In this document: piece by piece, positions 50,844 to 59,033 of the stretch
Layout: every line of letters starts with the position of its first letter
How positions within the stretch are numbered: position 1 is the first letter of the stretch
Source: an uncultured Lachnospiraceae bacterium
Lineage (GTDB): Bacteria; Bacillota; Clostridia; Lachnospirales; Lachnospiraceae
DNA length: 64,000 bases
Assembly: GCA_949893755.1 (NCBI GenBank)
Contig: CATLCV010000003.1
Span: forward strand, 21,852 to 85,851
Direction of reading: 5' to 3'
The notes under the pieces: generated by a model
The model's input: the letters and a program-made list of their open reading frames with translations, nothing else
What the model was told of the DNA's origin: nothing
Database searches by the model: none
Made by a program: the position numbers and the translations under genes

Positions 50844-52994
50844 TCAGATCGTTGAGATCAGCTTCTGATAGTGTCCCGGGATATCCATCAATGTGGAATG
50901 GGTTCCCCTCTGGACAATCTTTCCCTTCTCCATCACAATGATCTCGTCGCAGTCGCGGATCGCGCTGAGGCGGTGAGCCACGATGATACAGGTGCATCCT
51001 CTCCTGCGGATATTGTCTACGATCTCTTTCTCGGTAATGACATCCAGCGCGCTGGTGGCCTCGTCCATGATCAGAATGGTGGGATTGGTGACCAGAGCCC
51101 TGGCGATCTCCAGACGCTGGCGCTGGCCGCCGCTTAAGTTTCTTCCGCCCTCTGTCAGGTGATAGTCATAGGCCCCGGGCTTTTTCGTGATCACGTCATG
51201 GATGCGGGCATCCTTTGCCGCCCGGATGATATCTTCGTCACGGATGGAATGGTTCCACATGGTAATGTTTTCCTTGATGGTTCCGGAAAACAGCGTAATG
51301 TCCTGGCTCACGGTGGAGATGGAAGCGCTCTGGATCTCCGCCGGCACGGTGCGCAGCGGCTCCCCGTCCACAAGGATCTCCCCGTCCCAGGGAAGATACA
51401 GGCCGCTGATGATCTTGGATACCGTGGATTTTCCGCAGCCGGACGCCCCCACAAAGGCGATGCTCCTTCCGCTGTACAGGTGGAAATCGAAATGCTCCAC
51501 CAGCGGTTTTTCCAGCCTGCTGTATCCGAACGCGATGTCCTGCAGCTCGATCTCACCGGAAAGCTTCTGGTTCTCCGCGCCGGAATCCTCCGGCTCCTGG
51601 CTGTATTTCTCATCCTCGTCATAGCGCAGGATATCGTCTACCCGGCTCATGTCGGCTTTCAGCTTCTGCAGCTTTTCCACAAACTGGGTCAGCTCATTGA
51701 CCGGACCCATGAAGGAGCCCAGCAGGGTATTGAAGGCGATCAGCATACCGGCGGTCAATGACCCGCTGATGACCATGCAGCCGCCGATCATCAGAACCAG
51801 GATATTGCAGACCTGGTTCATGATCTCCGGAACGGCGTTCACCATCTGCTGCAGCTTTCCCTGCTGCTGTTCCATGCGGGTGTATTTCGCGTGATATCCG
51901 AGCACCCTGGCCGTATACTGGTTCTCTGCCCCGGCGGCCTTGAGGGTGGACATGATATTGATCCCTGCCAGGATCACCCCGTGCATGCTTCCCTGATCCT
52001 GCTGCATTTTCATAATGCTCCTGGACATTTTCTCCGAAGTGATCTTCATCAGCGCGAAATTCACCCCGATGGTAGCCAGACCGATGCAGGTCAGCAGCGG
52101 GCTGTACAGGAGCAGGAGCACCAGATAGAACAGGGATACGAACAGGTTCAGTACGTTCTGCGCAAGGTCTCCGGCTATAAATTCGCAGACCGTATTGTTA
52201 TTTTCCACACGGTCGGAGAGATCCCCCGCGTATCTCTGGTCAAAAAAATGCATGGGAAGCCGGAACATATGGTTCAGGAACTGATGGGATGAGATCAGCG
52301 CCATCTTGTTCTGCAGCCTGACAAGCAGGTGGTTCCGGTAATAGGTAAATCCGGCCTGGAATACCGCGCAGCCGGTCATGGCGATGATCAGAGGCTTGAG
52401 CCAGCCTTTGTTTCCGCCCGCCAGGATATCGTCGATAAAGATCTGCGAGAACACGGGCATGATCAGCCCCGGAAAGATCAGGCAGAGCCCCAGCAGGATC
52501 AGGGACAGCAGCGCCCCGAACTGGCCCTGGAGCCTCTTTTTGATGAAGCCCAGAAGGCTGCTTTCCTTTCTGGTCCTGGTAAATCCCTCTCCGGGGCGGC
52601 AGATCAGCACCACGCCGGTAAATGCCTCGTCCAGCTCTTCCATGGTCAGCTTTCTCCTGCCCTGGGCGGGGTCATTGATGTAGGCATATCTTCTTTTTAC
52701 GCCTTCGTATACCACGAAGTGGTTGAAATTCCAGTGGATGATGCAGGGGGTCTTCTGTTCCAGCAGCGCATTCAGCCCCATCCGCAGGCCCTGTGTTTCG
52801 AATCCGTATTTCCGGGCCCCCTGGAGGATCTTGCTGGCCTTGCATCCGTCCCGGCTTACGCCGGTGTCTACACGGACCTTGTCCAGCGGAATGTGCTTTC
52901 CGTAATACCCCATGATCATGGTGAGGGAGGCGGCCCCGCATTCTGTCCCTTCCATCTGAAATACGGTCGGAGTTTTTACATATGTATTTTTCAT
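50844..52994 (-). CDS. NHLP-type peptidase/permease/ATPase transporter (C39 peptidase, second cassette)
   Basis: 716 residues: C39 peptidase with Cys in MEGTECGAASLTMIMGYYG, His in HWNFNHFVVYEG and Asp in YINDPAQGRRK; membrane domain; ATPase with GASGCGKSTVSKI, NLSGGQRQRLEIARA and ILIMDEATSALD. Very similar in layout to the protein at 34377, and the pair are ancient duplicates rather than a recent copy, since spacers differ strongly. Located in the operon with the two Nif11-like precursors, whose VAGG sites it would cut. This makes it the likely maturase for the main product. Confidence 0.95.
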   Translation of the reverse strand: MKNTYVKTPTVFQMEGTECGAASLTMIMGYYGKHIPLDKVRVDTGVSRDGCKASKILQGARKYGFETQGLRMGLNALLEQKTPCIIHWNFNHFVVYEGVKRRYAYINDPAQGRRKLTMEELDEAFTGVVLICRPGEGFTRTRKESSLLGFIKKRLQGQFGALLSLILLGLCLIFPGLIMPVFSQIFIDDILAGGNKGWLKPLIIAMTGCAVFQAGFTYYRNHLLVRLQNKMALISSHQFLNHMFRLPMHFFDQRYAGDLSDRVENNNTVCEFIAGDLAQNVLNLFVSLFYLVLLLLYSPLLTCIGLATIGVNFALMKITSEKMSRSIMKMQQDQGSMHGVILAGINIMSTLKAAGAENQYTARVLGYHAKYTRMEQQQGKLQQMVNAVPEIMNQVCNILVLMIGGCMVISGSLTAGMLIAFNTLLGSFMGPVNELTQFVEKLQKLKADMSRVDDILRYDEDEKYSQEPEDSGAENQKLSGEIELQDIAFGYSRLEKPLVEHFDFHLYSGRSIAFVGASGCGKSTVSKIISGLYLPWDGEILVDGEPLRTVPAEIQSASISTVSQDITLFSGTIKENITMWNHSIRDEDIIRAAKDARIHDVITKKPGAYDYHLTEGGRNLSGGQRQRLEIARALVTNPTILIMDEATSALDVITEKEIVDNIRRRGCTCIIVAHRLSAIRDCDEIIVMEKGKIVQRGTHSTLMDIPGHYQKLISTI

Positions 52995-53007
52995 GCTGTT
53001 TCCCTCA

Positions 53008-54783
53008 TCATTTCGCTGGTTCTTCTGTCTGGTTCTCGACGCTTAAGGCGGATTTGAGGAAGGGGATCAGCTTCTGGATCGGCGCGTCCTCCTTCACACG
53101 GACCTTTGCCGACACCGGCGTATTTTCCCCGATCTCCACGTTTCTTCCTTTTCTGTTGGACCAGGCATAGCCGCTGGCCGTGGACTCGTCCGTATCCAGG
53201 GCGATCAGGACCTCGATGCAGGGGCCCTGCTGCTGGTATGCCTGAACCGAGACTTCATCTCCAAGGACCTGGAGCATCTCCGCTGAGGACACGGTATAGG
53301 TGCCCACGCTGGCCACATGTCCTGTCATATGCCCGTATTCCTGTTCGTCTACCGTGGAAGGCGTGACCACAGCCTTCATCTTTTCCCTGAGCTGCTTCCC
53401 GCTTGCCAGAGGCACATAGCACCGGACAATCTCCGCGTTTTCCGTCTCAGAATCGCTTTTGACCTTCACCACCTCGGTCCCCTGGCCCACAAGCTGGTTC
53501 TTTTCCACCGGGATATCCACCACAGTGCCGGCAAGCTTTGCCTTGATCTCTTCCGTTCCGCCGGTGGATTCATAAGCTTCCAGCTGGGCCTTCAGATCCT
53601 TCAATACGGACTGCTTCGCCGCTTCGAACCTCTGGCTTACGGTTTCCCTGCTGACATTGGTATTCCTGGATTCGATGGTCTCTGTCACGGACACCTCCCG
53701 GATCTGCTGCTCCAGGGACCTCTGCTGGCTGTATGCCGTGGAATAGAGGGAGGAGGCTTCCTGAAAGGCGGTGCTCAGGCGGGTCTGCTCCGCGGTCCGG
53801 CTGTTCTGGGAGGAATAATATTCCTCGTAGTCCGCCCGGGCCTTGTCATACTCCTCCTGTGCTTCGTCCAGAGCGGTCCCCGCGCCGTCATATTTCTGAT
53901 CTGCCTGGGAAATCTGCGAATCCAGGTCCCGCTTCTGGGACTGATAGCCGGAGATCTGGGATCCCAATTGTTCTAACTGGGACGCAAGGACCGCCCGCTC
54001 TTCCGCTGCTTCTTCCGGCAGCGAATCCAGCTGCATGCGCAGGCTCTCATACTGGCCTTCCAGCTCCTGCAGGGCCTGTTCCAGGGAACGGGCGGATTCC
54101 TCCATGGCTTTCAGCTCTGCTTCCGCACTCTGCCGCTCCGCCTGGGCGGTCTGCAGCTTTGCCTGGGCCTCCTGGTAGGCAAAGGTCGCCACATTGCCGC
54201 TGTCATCCCCCAGGGCTGCCAGGTATTCGGCCTCCGCCGCTCTCCGCCGGGCATCGTAAGAGGCCACCTCCGCCTGAATCTGCCCCAGCTGCCCCCGCAG
54301 GGCATCCAGTGTGGTCTGCCGTTCCTCCAGGGTCATGCCGGCATTCCGGTACTCGATCTTATATTCCAGGAGCTGGGCATTGTCCGAGGTGGGGGTGTCA
54401 TTTCCGCTGGTGAGCGTCACGCCTTCCACGGCCTGGATCCGCTCCTGAAGCTGGGAGATGGTGACCGCGTTCTCTTCATTTGTCACCACTGCCAGCGTAT
54501 CCCCGGTCTTCACAGACTGGCCCTTTTCCACCAGAATGTCTGTTACGGTCCCTCCGTAGGAAGCATAGTTTCCAAAATTTCTGGTGTTGGTCATATACAT
54601 TCCGGATACGCCCACGTTATCCGGCAGGCGTCCGAACACCGCCCAGCTCATCACGCTGACGACAAGCAGCGCGGCGCCGGCTACGGCGATCCACAGCGAG
54701 GGGGATGCGATACGGATCATCTTGTCAAGCTGCTCCGGTGATGACAGACGCTCCATAGAGGATTTCCTGTAAATATTTCCCAT
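53008..54783 (-). CDS. NHLP-type HlyD-like secretion protein (second cassette)
   Basis: 591 residues from the ATG at 54783 (MGNIYRKSSMERLSSPEQLD), chosen by alignment with the paralogue at 36526 and an AGGA 9 bases upstream; the longer frame is rejected. Membrane helix near 31-52 (LWIAVAGAALLVVSVMSWAV), lipoyl-like half (YGGTVTDILVEKGQSVKTGD), long coiled coil (about 75-390) and closing lipoyl and beta-barrel part (IKAKLAGTVVDIPVEKNQLV). It would connect the second ABC pair to the wall. It sits 13 bases before the peptidase-transporter gene. Confidence 0.92.
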   Translation of the reverse strand: MGNIYRKSSMERLSSPEQLDKMIRIASPSLWIAVAGAALLVVSVMSWAVFGRLPDNVGVSGMYMTNTRNFGNYASYGGTVTDILVEKGQSVKTGDTLAVVTNEENAVTISQLQERIQAVEGVTLTSGNDTPTSDNAQLLEYKIEYRNAGMTLEERQTTLDALRGQLGQIQAEVASYDARRRAAEAEYLAALGDDSGNVATFAYQEAQAKLQTAQAERQSAEAELKAMEESARSLEQALQELEGQYESLRMQLDSLPEEAAEERAVLASQLEQLGSQISGYQSQKRDLDSQISQADQKYDGAGTALDEAQEEYDKARADYEEYYSSQNSRTAEQTRLSTAFQEASSLYSTAYSQQRSLEQQIREVSVTETIESRNTNVSRETVSQRFEAAKQSVLKDLKAQLEAYESTGGTEEIKAKLAGTVVDIPVEKNQLVGQGTEVVKVKSDSETENAEIVRCYVPLASGKQLREKMKAVVTPSTVDEQEYGHMTGHVASVGTYTVSSAEMLQVLGDEVSVQAYQQQGPCIEVLIALDTDESTASGYAWSNRKGRNVEIGENTPVSAKVRVKEDAPIQKLIPFLKSALSVENQTEEPAK

Positions 54784-54860
54784 TCCGGTTGTTCCTGCCG
54801 GCCCGATACATCGGTGTATCTTTTTTTCAGTCCGGCAGACCTCCTTTCCTTGCATGTTGT

Positions 54861-55802
54861 TTAGAAGGGAGCGGTTTCAGGCATTCTGCCCCCTGCCGCC
54901 GCCCGTTTTTCGTAGTGGTACTGCAGTTTTTCCGTGCTGCGGATCCTTCGGAACATCCGGCGGGAAAGCGCCAGCGCCCGGGGGTTGGTCTCGTATACGG
55001 CATATCCCATCCGTTCATACCCCGACGCGTAAAAGGAATCCACCATCCGGGCAAAGGCCAGGAACACCACTCCCTGATCCTGGCAGCTCCGGCAGGCGGC
55101 GATCTGTTCGCAGACCACGTTTTTTCTGTCCGCCCGGATCACAAAGCTGTAGGCCGCAGGCACATTTCCCCGGCAGGCCAGCCAGCTCAGCTCTTCCAGC
55201 AGCTCCCCCTGTCTCCCCCCGGTCAGAAACCTGGGGTCCATGGGACTGTAGAGCCCCTGCCGGGCCTGCTCCGCCAGGGCCCTGCGCAGGTCTTCCCCGG
55301 CCTCTGCATAGGGGATGCTGTAAAATCCCCGGTCCTCCAGCCAGGCCGTGACCCGGTTCCCGTGACTCTCCAGGTAAGCCCGCCAGGAGGCTTCTGTATC
55401 CTTCGTACTTCCAAACAGATGTACCTTTTCTGTCTGCACATACTTCAATCCCTCCAGTATCTTTTTCATGGTGAAAAAATACCGGAGGGTTTCCGGCAGC
55501 CGGAAGGTTACAAGCTCTGCGTCTCCCTGCTCTTCCAAGCGCAGGATCGCCTGTGCCGCAACTCCCCGGCCTCTGTATTCTGGAAATACATAGATATAAT
55601 GGACCTCCGCTTCCCTCTCCCTGACGGATGCCAGAAGGAAACCGGCCGCTGCTTCTGTCAGCCCGCAGGCGGTGATCTGACAGATCTGCAGGTGATCCGT
55701 CCCGTGGCGGACATAGTAGTCAGCGGCCGTCAGCCTTTCCTGACCAAACAGGGAAAAATAGGTGACCGGATCGATCTTATGTAAACGTACTTCCGTTTTC
55801 AT
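54861..55802 (-). CDS. Double GNAT-fold acyltransferase 2, next to the precursor genes
   Basis: 313 residues with two GNAT-like halves. The first half has IYVFPEYRGRGVAAQAIL, a textbook acyl-CoA-binding loop (RGRGVA). The second half is more degenerate (RSCQDQGVVFLAFARMVDS). It shares the HGNR...LE..GF linker motif with GNAT1. The ATG at 55802 is 12 bases after the stop of the first precursor gene, and the HlyD gene follows. Adjacent to precursor genes, it is the best candidate to acylate the peptide, for example at N-terminal or Lys amines of the core; whether GNAT1 and GNAT2 act on different precursors is unknown. Confidence 0.8.
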   Translation of the reverse strand: MKTEVRLHKIDPVTYFSLFGQERLTAADYYVRHGTDHLQICQITACGLTEAAAGFLLASVREREAEVHYIYVFPEYRGRGVAAQAILRLEEQGDAELVTFRLPETLRYFFTMKKILEGLKYVQTEKVHLFGSTKDTEASWRAYLESHGNRVTAWLEDRGFYSIPYAEAGEDLRRALAEQARQGLYSPMDPRFLTGGRQGELLEELSWLACRGNVPAAYSFVIRADRKNVVCEQIAACRSCQDQGVVFLAFARMVDSFYASGYERMGYAVYETNPRALALSRRMFRRIRSTEKLQYHYEKRAAAGGRMPETAPF

Positions 55803-55814
55803 GGGGATGCCGGA

Positions 55815-56153
55815 TCAAAGGAAATTCGTGATCAGCGCGATGGGGCTGTATTTTTTGATGCCCTCCGCCACCTTGTCAAATCCCTTTTCGATACTGGACG
55901 CACTCGTGCTTTTGCCGCCGGCCACCTGGTCCAGGTCTTCCTCGGAAAGCACACCGCTCTCTTTTTCCTCGTTGTATGCCTTGAGGATCTCAAGACTGTT
56001 TCTCAGTTCGTCCATGGTCACGTCGCAGCCGGCTTCCTTTACCACCTGGTAAACCTCCTCCAGGGAGCTGCTTGCCGTGATCTTCTCAATCACTTCTTTG
56101 GTTGTGACTGCCTCTACCAGCTTGTCATTCAATTCACCCTTTGGTGTATACAT
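55815..56153 (-). CDS. Nif11-like double-glycine precursor peptide A
   Basis: 112 residues. The leader starts MYTPKGELNDKLVEAVTTKE and has the Nif11-like helix pattern ending SEEDLDQVAGG (GG at residues 79-80). The predicted core of 32 residues starts KSTSASSIEKGFDKVAEGIK and ends in SPIALITNFL. It contains Ser/Thr and Lys but no Cys, which limits thiazole or lanthionine chemistry and favours Ser/Thr- or Lys-directed modification. The core would form an amphipathic helix. AGGAGGAGAAC precedes the ATG. The leader is closely similar to that of precursor B, so both should use the same maturation and export enzymes. Confidence 0.92.
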   Translation of the reverse strand: MYTPKGELNDKLVEAVTTKEVIEKITASSSLEEVYQVVKEAGCDVTMDELRNSLEILKAYNEEKESGVLSEEDLDQVAGGKSTSASSIEKGFDKVAEGIKKYSPIALITNFL

Positions 56154-56171
56154 TATGTTCTCCTCCTGTTC

Positions 56172-56513
56172 TTATACTCCGATGATACTGCCCAGTACCT
56201 TGATGGTTCCGCTCCAGCCAATCTTGAAGCCCTCGCCAAAATCATTGAAAAACTTCTTCGCGCCGGCTTTGGATCCGCCCGCGACCAGATCCAGGTCTTC
56301 TTCGGAAAGCACGCCTTCCTCGGACTCTTCCAGATAAGACGTCATGATCACAATGGATTCTTTCAGTCTGTCCATCGTAAGCTCCGGATCCGCCTCCTGA
56401 ACCAGTGCCAGCAGGGTGTCCGCGTCTTTGGCCCCGGCCATTTTTTTCGCGAAGCTTTCGTCCTTCATTGCCTCCAGCAGTTTGTCGCTGAGTTCTCCTT
56501 TTGGTGTATACAT
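56172..56513 (-). CDS. Nif11-like double-glycine precursor peptide B
   Basis: 113 residues. Leader MYTPKGELSDKLLEAMKDES to SEEDLDLVAGG (GG at 79-80 or nearby), core of 33 residues starting SKAGAKKFFNDFGEGFKIGW and ending VLGSIIGV. The core is Gly-rich and cationic with GxxxG-like spacings (GEG, GTIKVLG), as in two-peptide bacteriocins, and has no Cys. A GAAAGGAGAG site precedes the ATG. It is encoded just upstream of precursor A. Cores differ almost completely while leaders are alike, the typical sign of a two-component product. The real modified residues cannot be read from the sequence. Confidence 0.92.
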   Translation of the reverse strand: MYTPKGELSDKLLEAMKDESFAKKMAGAKDADTLLALVQEADPELTMDRLKESIVIMTSYLEESEEGVLSEEDLDLVAGGSKAGAKKFFNDFGEGFKIGWSGTIKVLGSIIGV

Positions 56514-56563
56514 ACTGTATCTCTCCTTTCTTTGATTTCGTTTTTACCATAACAGAATCTTTT

Positions 56564-56809
56564 TTATTTGCATAGGGACGCGGCATATTCACCCGGAAAT
56601 GCGACATAATCAGCAGGCTGCGCAGGTGCGGGAAGCGGCTCCTTGTGCATGGTCCGGACCGGCTGTTCCTGCGCAGGTGCGGGAAATGGCTTCTTGTGCA
56701 TGGTCCGGACCGGCTGTTCCTGCGCAAGTGCGGGAAATGGCTTCTTGTGCATGGTCCGGACCGGCTGTTCCTGCGCAAGTGCGGGAAATGGCCGTGATGT
56801 GCAGCTCAT
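56564..56809 (-). CDS. Small repeat ORF coupled to the YcaO gene (81 codons, doubtful)
   Basis: The ATG overlaps the YcaO stop codon (TAATG). The product begins MSCTSRPFPALAQEQPVRTM and holds three and a half copies of a 17-residue unit PFPALAQEQPVRTMHKK. No leader motif or double glycine is seen. The frame is the product of a 51-bp tandem DNA repeat, whose other frames are also open, so it may be accidental. If translated, the repeats could be a multi-core substrate or a simple mRNA spacer between the enzyme and precursor genes. Confidence 0.35.
   Translation of the reverse strand: MSCTSRPFPALAQEQPVRTMHKKPFPALAQEQPVRTMHKKPFPAPAQEQPVRTMHKEPLPAPAQPADYVAFPGEYAASLCK
56621..56793. repeat. 51-bp tandem repeat between the YcaO and precursor genes
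   Basis: CGCAGGTGCGGGAA or CGCAAGTGCGGGAA starts copies at 56621, 56672, 56723 and (partial) 56774, exactly 51 bases apart, and TGCATGGTCCGGACCGGCTG recurs in each of the first three. It includes the dyad GGTCCGGACC. Confidence 0.92.
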
Positions 56810-58647
56810 TAGCTATCGAGAAGCTCTCCCACGGCCTCCTGGGAAATGGGGTTCGCCTTCATGCCGGCCTTCAGCCTTCTGCGCACGCCGCACCAGATCC
56901 CGTACCCGCCCGGCAGCTCCTTCCCCTCTTTTTCCATGGCCAGATAGTCGTTTCTGGGGTACTGCTTCACGAATACCTTCTCCGGCTCCCGCAGAAGCTC
57001 TGCCGCCCGGTCTGCCTGCCCGTCTCCGAAAAATTTGCGCAGGCAGGAGAGGATCCTTTCCTCTGAAAGCCCTTCCGCCTTCGCGGAGATATAATAGAAG
57101 AGGACCCTGTAGGACAATGCCCGGGGGCTGCCCAGCTCCTTCGCGGCTTCGGCCATTCCTCTGAGCCGCTGCGCCGCGTCCGCGAAATCCCCCAGATAAT
57201 AGCTGCACATGGCCGACAGATAGAGCCAGCCGTACCCGATCTCTTCCCCCGGAAATTCAAAATCCGGGCTGCCGCCGTACAGCGCTCCCACCTCCCTGCT
57301 GAACTGGTTCTGGTGCAGATAATCCACGACGCCCCTCAAGAGCCTGACCGACGTTTCCTCCAGGCTTTCCGGATAATTCAGGAAGGGGATGAGATAGCTC
57401 CTGGTATTGAATATTTTCAGGGTCAGCACGGACGCGTCCCGCAGGATCTCGGACATCCCGGGCACCAGGATCTGGTACGACGGGAAGCCCAGCCAGGATA
57501 CGTCCCGGATCAGGATATCATATCCTTCTTTGCGCAGGCCGGAGATCATGCCTGTCAGGAGGTCCCGGTTGCTTTTGTTCGATACGTCCGGCATCTCCGT
57601 AAATTCCCAGTCCGGCGTATCTTCGAAGAGCTGGCAGGGATAATTCCCGAAGCCCATCCGATAGCTGTTGTAAATGTTGTTGGGGTCGGTGACCTGATCC
57701 CGGTCAAAGGTCAGCCCGCTCCTCAGGGCGTAGTCTTTAAAATCCCCTCCCTGGGAGCTTTCCGTGATCGCCCGCTCCATGGCGATTCCGTAATCCGGAT
57801 GGCATCCCAGCTTGATGCCGTACCGGCCCGTATCCTTTCCGATGATCAGAAGGGCGGCCACAGGCCAGGCTCCCCCGAAGGAGGCGTCTTTCAGGTATAC
57901 GGTGATGTCCTCCTGCTCCCGGAGCAGTTGTATCCGCTCACACACGCAGGGAAATCTTTGAATGTATTCGTCCGGGATATCGGGAAGTACCGGGTGTTCC
58001 AGAAAAATCTTTTCCTGCACATGCCGCTCCAGGATCTCGGACAGCCCCTGTACCAGCGCTTCCTCCGCGGTGTTCCCCGCGCACATCCCGTTGCTCCCGT
58101 AGTGGAGCATGCACAGATAGTAGGGGACATATTCCGTCCTTTTCCGGCTGACGCTGTAAAAGGGAAGTACCTCATAGGAGTCCTTTCTGCATTCCAGAAA
58201 AAACTCTGTTTTGTAGTATTTCCGGAGATATGCCGCCCGCTCCTTCGGGCCGGAAGCCTCCATGCCCCGCATTGCGAAATATTGTTCCATCATGGCGTTG
58301 TCCAGCGCCCCAAGCTGTCTGGAATCCAGCAGCCGCTCGTCCGGAAAGTGCTCAAAGCCTTCTGTCTCCCTGCTGCTCCGGGTCAGGAGCAGGAAGAAGT
58401 GGTTCTGCAGACGCTCCATAAATTCCGCGTAGGCGCTGGCTCTGGCATAGGATCTGGATACCCCTTTTCCGTTTGCCCCGATATCGGTCCCTTTGATCAC
58501 CAGCCTGAGTGAAAATGTGTCCGCGCTGCTTTTGGGGATCCATGTTTCCTCTACCTCCACATCGATCGCGCTTAAGATCCCCCGGAGCTTTTCGACCGTT
58601 TCCTCCGGGCTCCTCTCTTTGTAATGGGCTTCCTGTTGTTTGCTCAT
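56809..58647 (-). CDS. YcaO-domain protein (stand-alone ATP-dependent cyclodehydratase-like)
   Basis: 612 residues. ATP-binding elements of YcaO proteins are visible: SRSYARASAYAEFMERLQ (SxxxSxxExxER type, near residue 65), GNTAEEALVQGLSEILERHV (near 193) and CHPDYGIAMERAITESSQGG (near 283). The C-terminal 200 residues are helical, TPR-like, and the last residues are not the PxPxP type of azoline-forming enzymes. No E1-like/ocin-ThiF partner, dehydrogenase or TfuA is encoded nearby. It heads the operon, 37 bases after a LytTR-controlled promoter. With Cys-free cores, it may form oxazolines or another backbone change; alternatively its activity resembles housekeeping YcaO. GGAGGTACT precedes the ATG. 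Confidence 0.88.
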   Translation of the reverse strand: MSKQQEAHYKERSPEETVEKLRGILSAIDVEVEETWIPKSSADTFSLRLVIKGTDIGANGKGVSRSYARASAYAEFMERLQNHFFLLLTRSSRETEGFEHFPDERLLDSRQLGALDNAMMEQYFAMRGMEASGPKERAAYLRKYYKTEFFLECRKDSYEVLPFYSVSRKRTEYVPYYLCMLHYGSNGMCAGNTAEEALVQGLSEILERHVQEKIFLEHPVLPDIPDEYIQRFPCVCERIQLLREQEDITVYLKDASFGGAWPVAALLIIGKDTGRYGIKLGCHPDYGIAMERAITESSQGGDFKDYALRSGLTFDRDQVTDPNNIYNSYRMGFGNYPCQLFEDTPDWEFTEMPDVSNKSNRDLLTGMISGLRKEGYDILIRDVSWLGFPSYQILVPGMSEILRDASVLTLKIFNTRSYLIPFLNYPESLEETSVRLLRGVVDYLHQNQFSREVGALYGGSPDFEFPGEEIGYGWLYLSAMCSYYLGDFADAAQRLRGMAEAAKELGSPRALSYRVLFYYISAKAEGLSEERILSCLRKFFGDGQADRAAELLREPEKVFVKQYPRNDYLAMEKEGKELPGGYGIWCGVRRRLKAGMKANPISQEAVGELLDS

Positions 58648-58690
58648 AGTACCTCCGCTTTCCTTTTCAAATTAAAATGCATTATAAAAA

Positions 58691-58696
58691 AGTATA
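58691..58696 (-). promoter_or_regulatory. -10 box of the YcaO/precursor/synthase operon
   Basis: TATACT on the minus strand, 25 bases from the proximal half of operator 3, with no -35 box. Predicted 5' UTR of about 37 bases. Confidence 0.75.
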
Positions 58697-58721
58697 GCAT
58701 GTCCTGCTGTATGTCTTGTAG

Positions 58722-58752
58722 TGCACTTCACACCCTAACAGATACACTTTAC
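58722..58752 (-). promoter_or_regulatory. LytTR-type operator 3 (direct repeats 21 bp apart)
   Basis: On the minus strand GTAAAGTGTA (58752-58743) and GTGAAGTGCA (58731-58722), 21 bases apart. Following CTACAAGACAT is shared with operator 4. It faces the YcaO operon and mirrors operator 4 in the same divergent region. Confidence 0.88.
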
Positions 58753-58850
58753 GAATTCCGGAACTGTTAAGAATGAAGTTTTCACTGCGCTCAGAGGCTG
58801 GATGCGTTATCATTCGCAGCCGGTCAGGCCGTAAAGTGTGACCGGTCAGC

Positions 58851-58881
58851 GTGAAGTGTATCTGTTTGGGCGTGAAGTGCA
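58851..58881 (+). promoter_or_regulatory. LytTR-type operator 4 (direct repeats 21 bp apart)
   Basis: On the plus strand GTGAAGTGTA (58851-58860) and GTGAAGTGCA (58872-58881). An additional half copy GTAAAGTGTG lies at 58831-58840. TATACT follows at 58907-58912, 25 bases from the proximal half. It drives the second LytTR regulator gene, so the regulator is likely autoregulated. Confidence 0.88.
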
Positions 58882-59033
58882 CTACAAGAAAAATAACAGG
58901 ATATGCTATACTTTTTTATAACAGCTTTTAATGTGAATGGTGAATCATTCGGGGGACTTCCGGCAGAAAATCAGCCGCTGATACGGGGGCGCGGAAGCTT
59001 CCGGAAGTGCTTTTATGGTCAGGGAGGAGCTAT

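Noticed and set aside
56242..56778. 178-codon frame over the 51-bp repeats and the start of precursor B
   Set aside because: It is an out-of-frame reading of precursor B and the repeat; its Arg/Ser/Pro-rich translation has no support.
56621..56793. CRISPR array
   Set aside because: The copies are contiguous 51-bp tandem repeats without spacers.
58682..58882. 66-codon minus-strand frame over operators 3 and 4
   Set aside because: Its repetitive His/Phe/Thr translation reflects the operator repeats themselves; no ribosome site.
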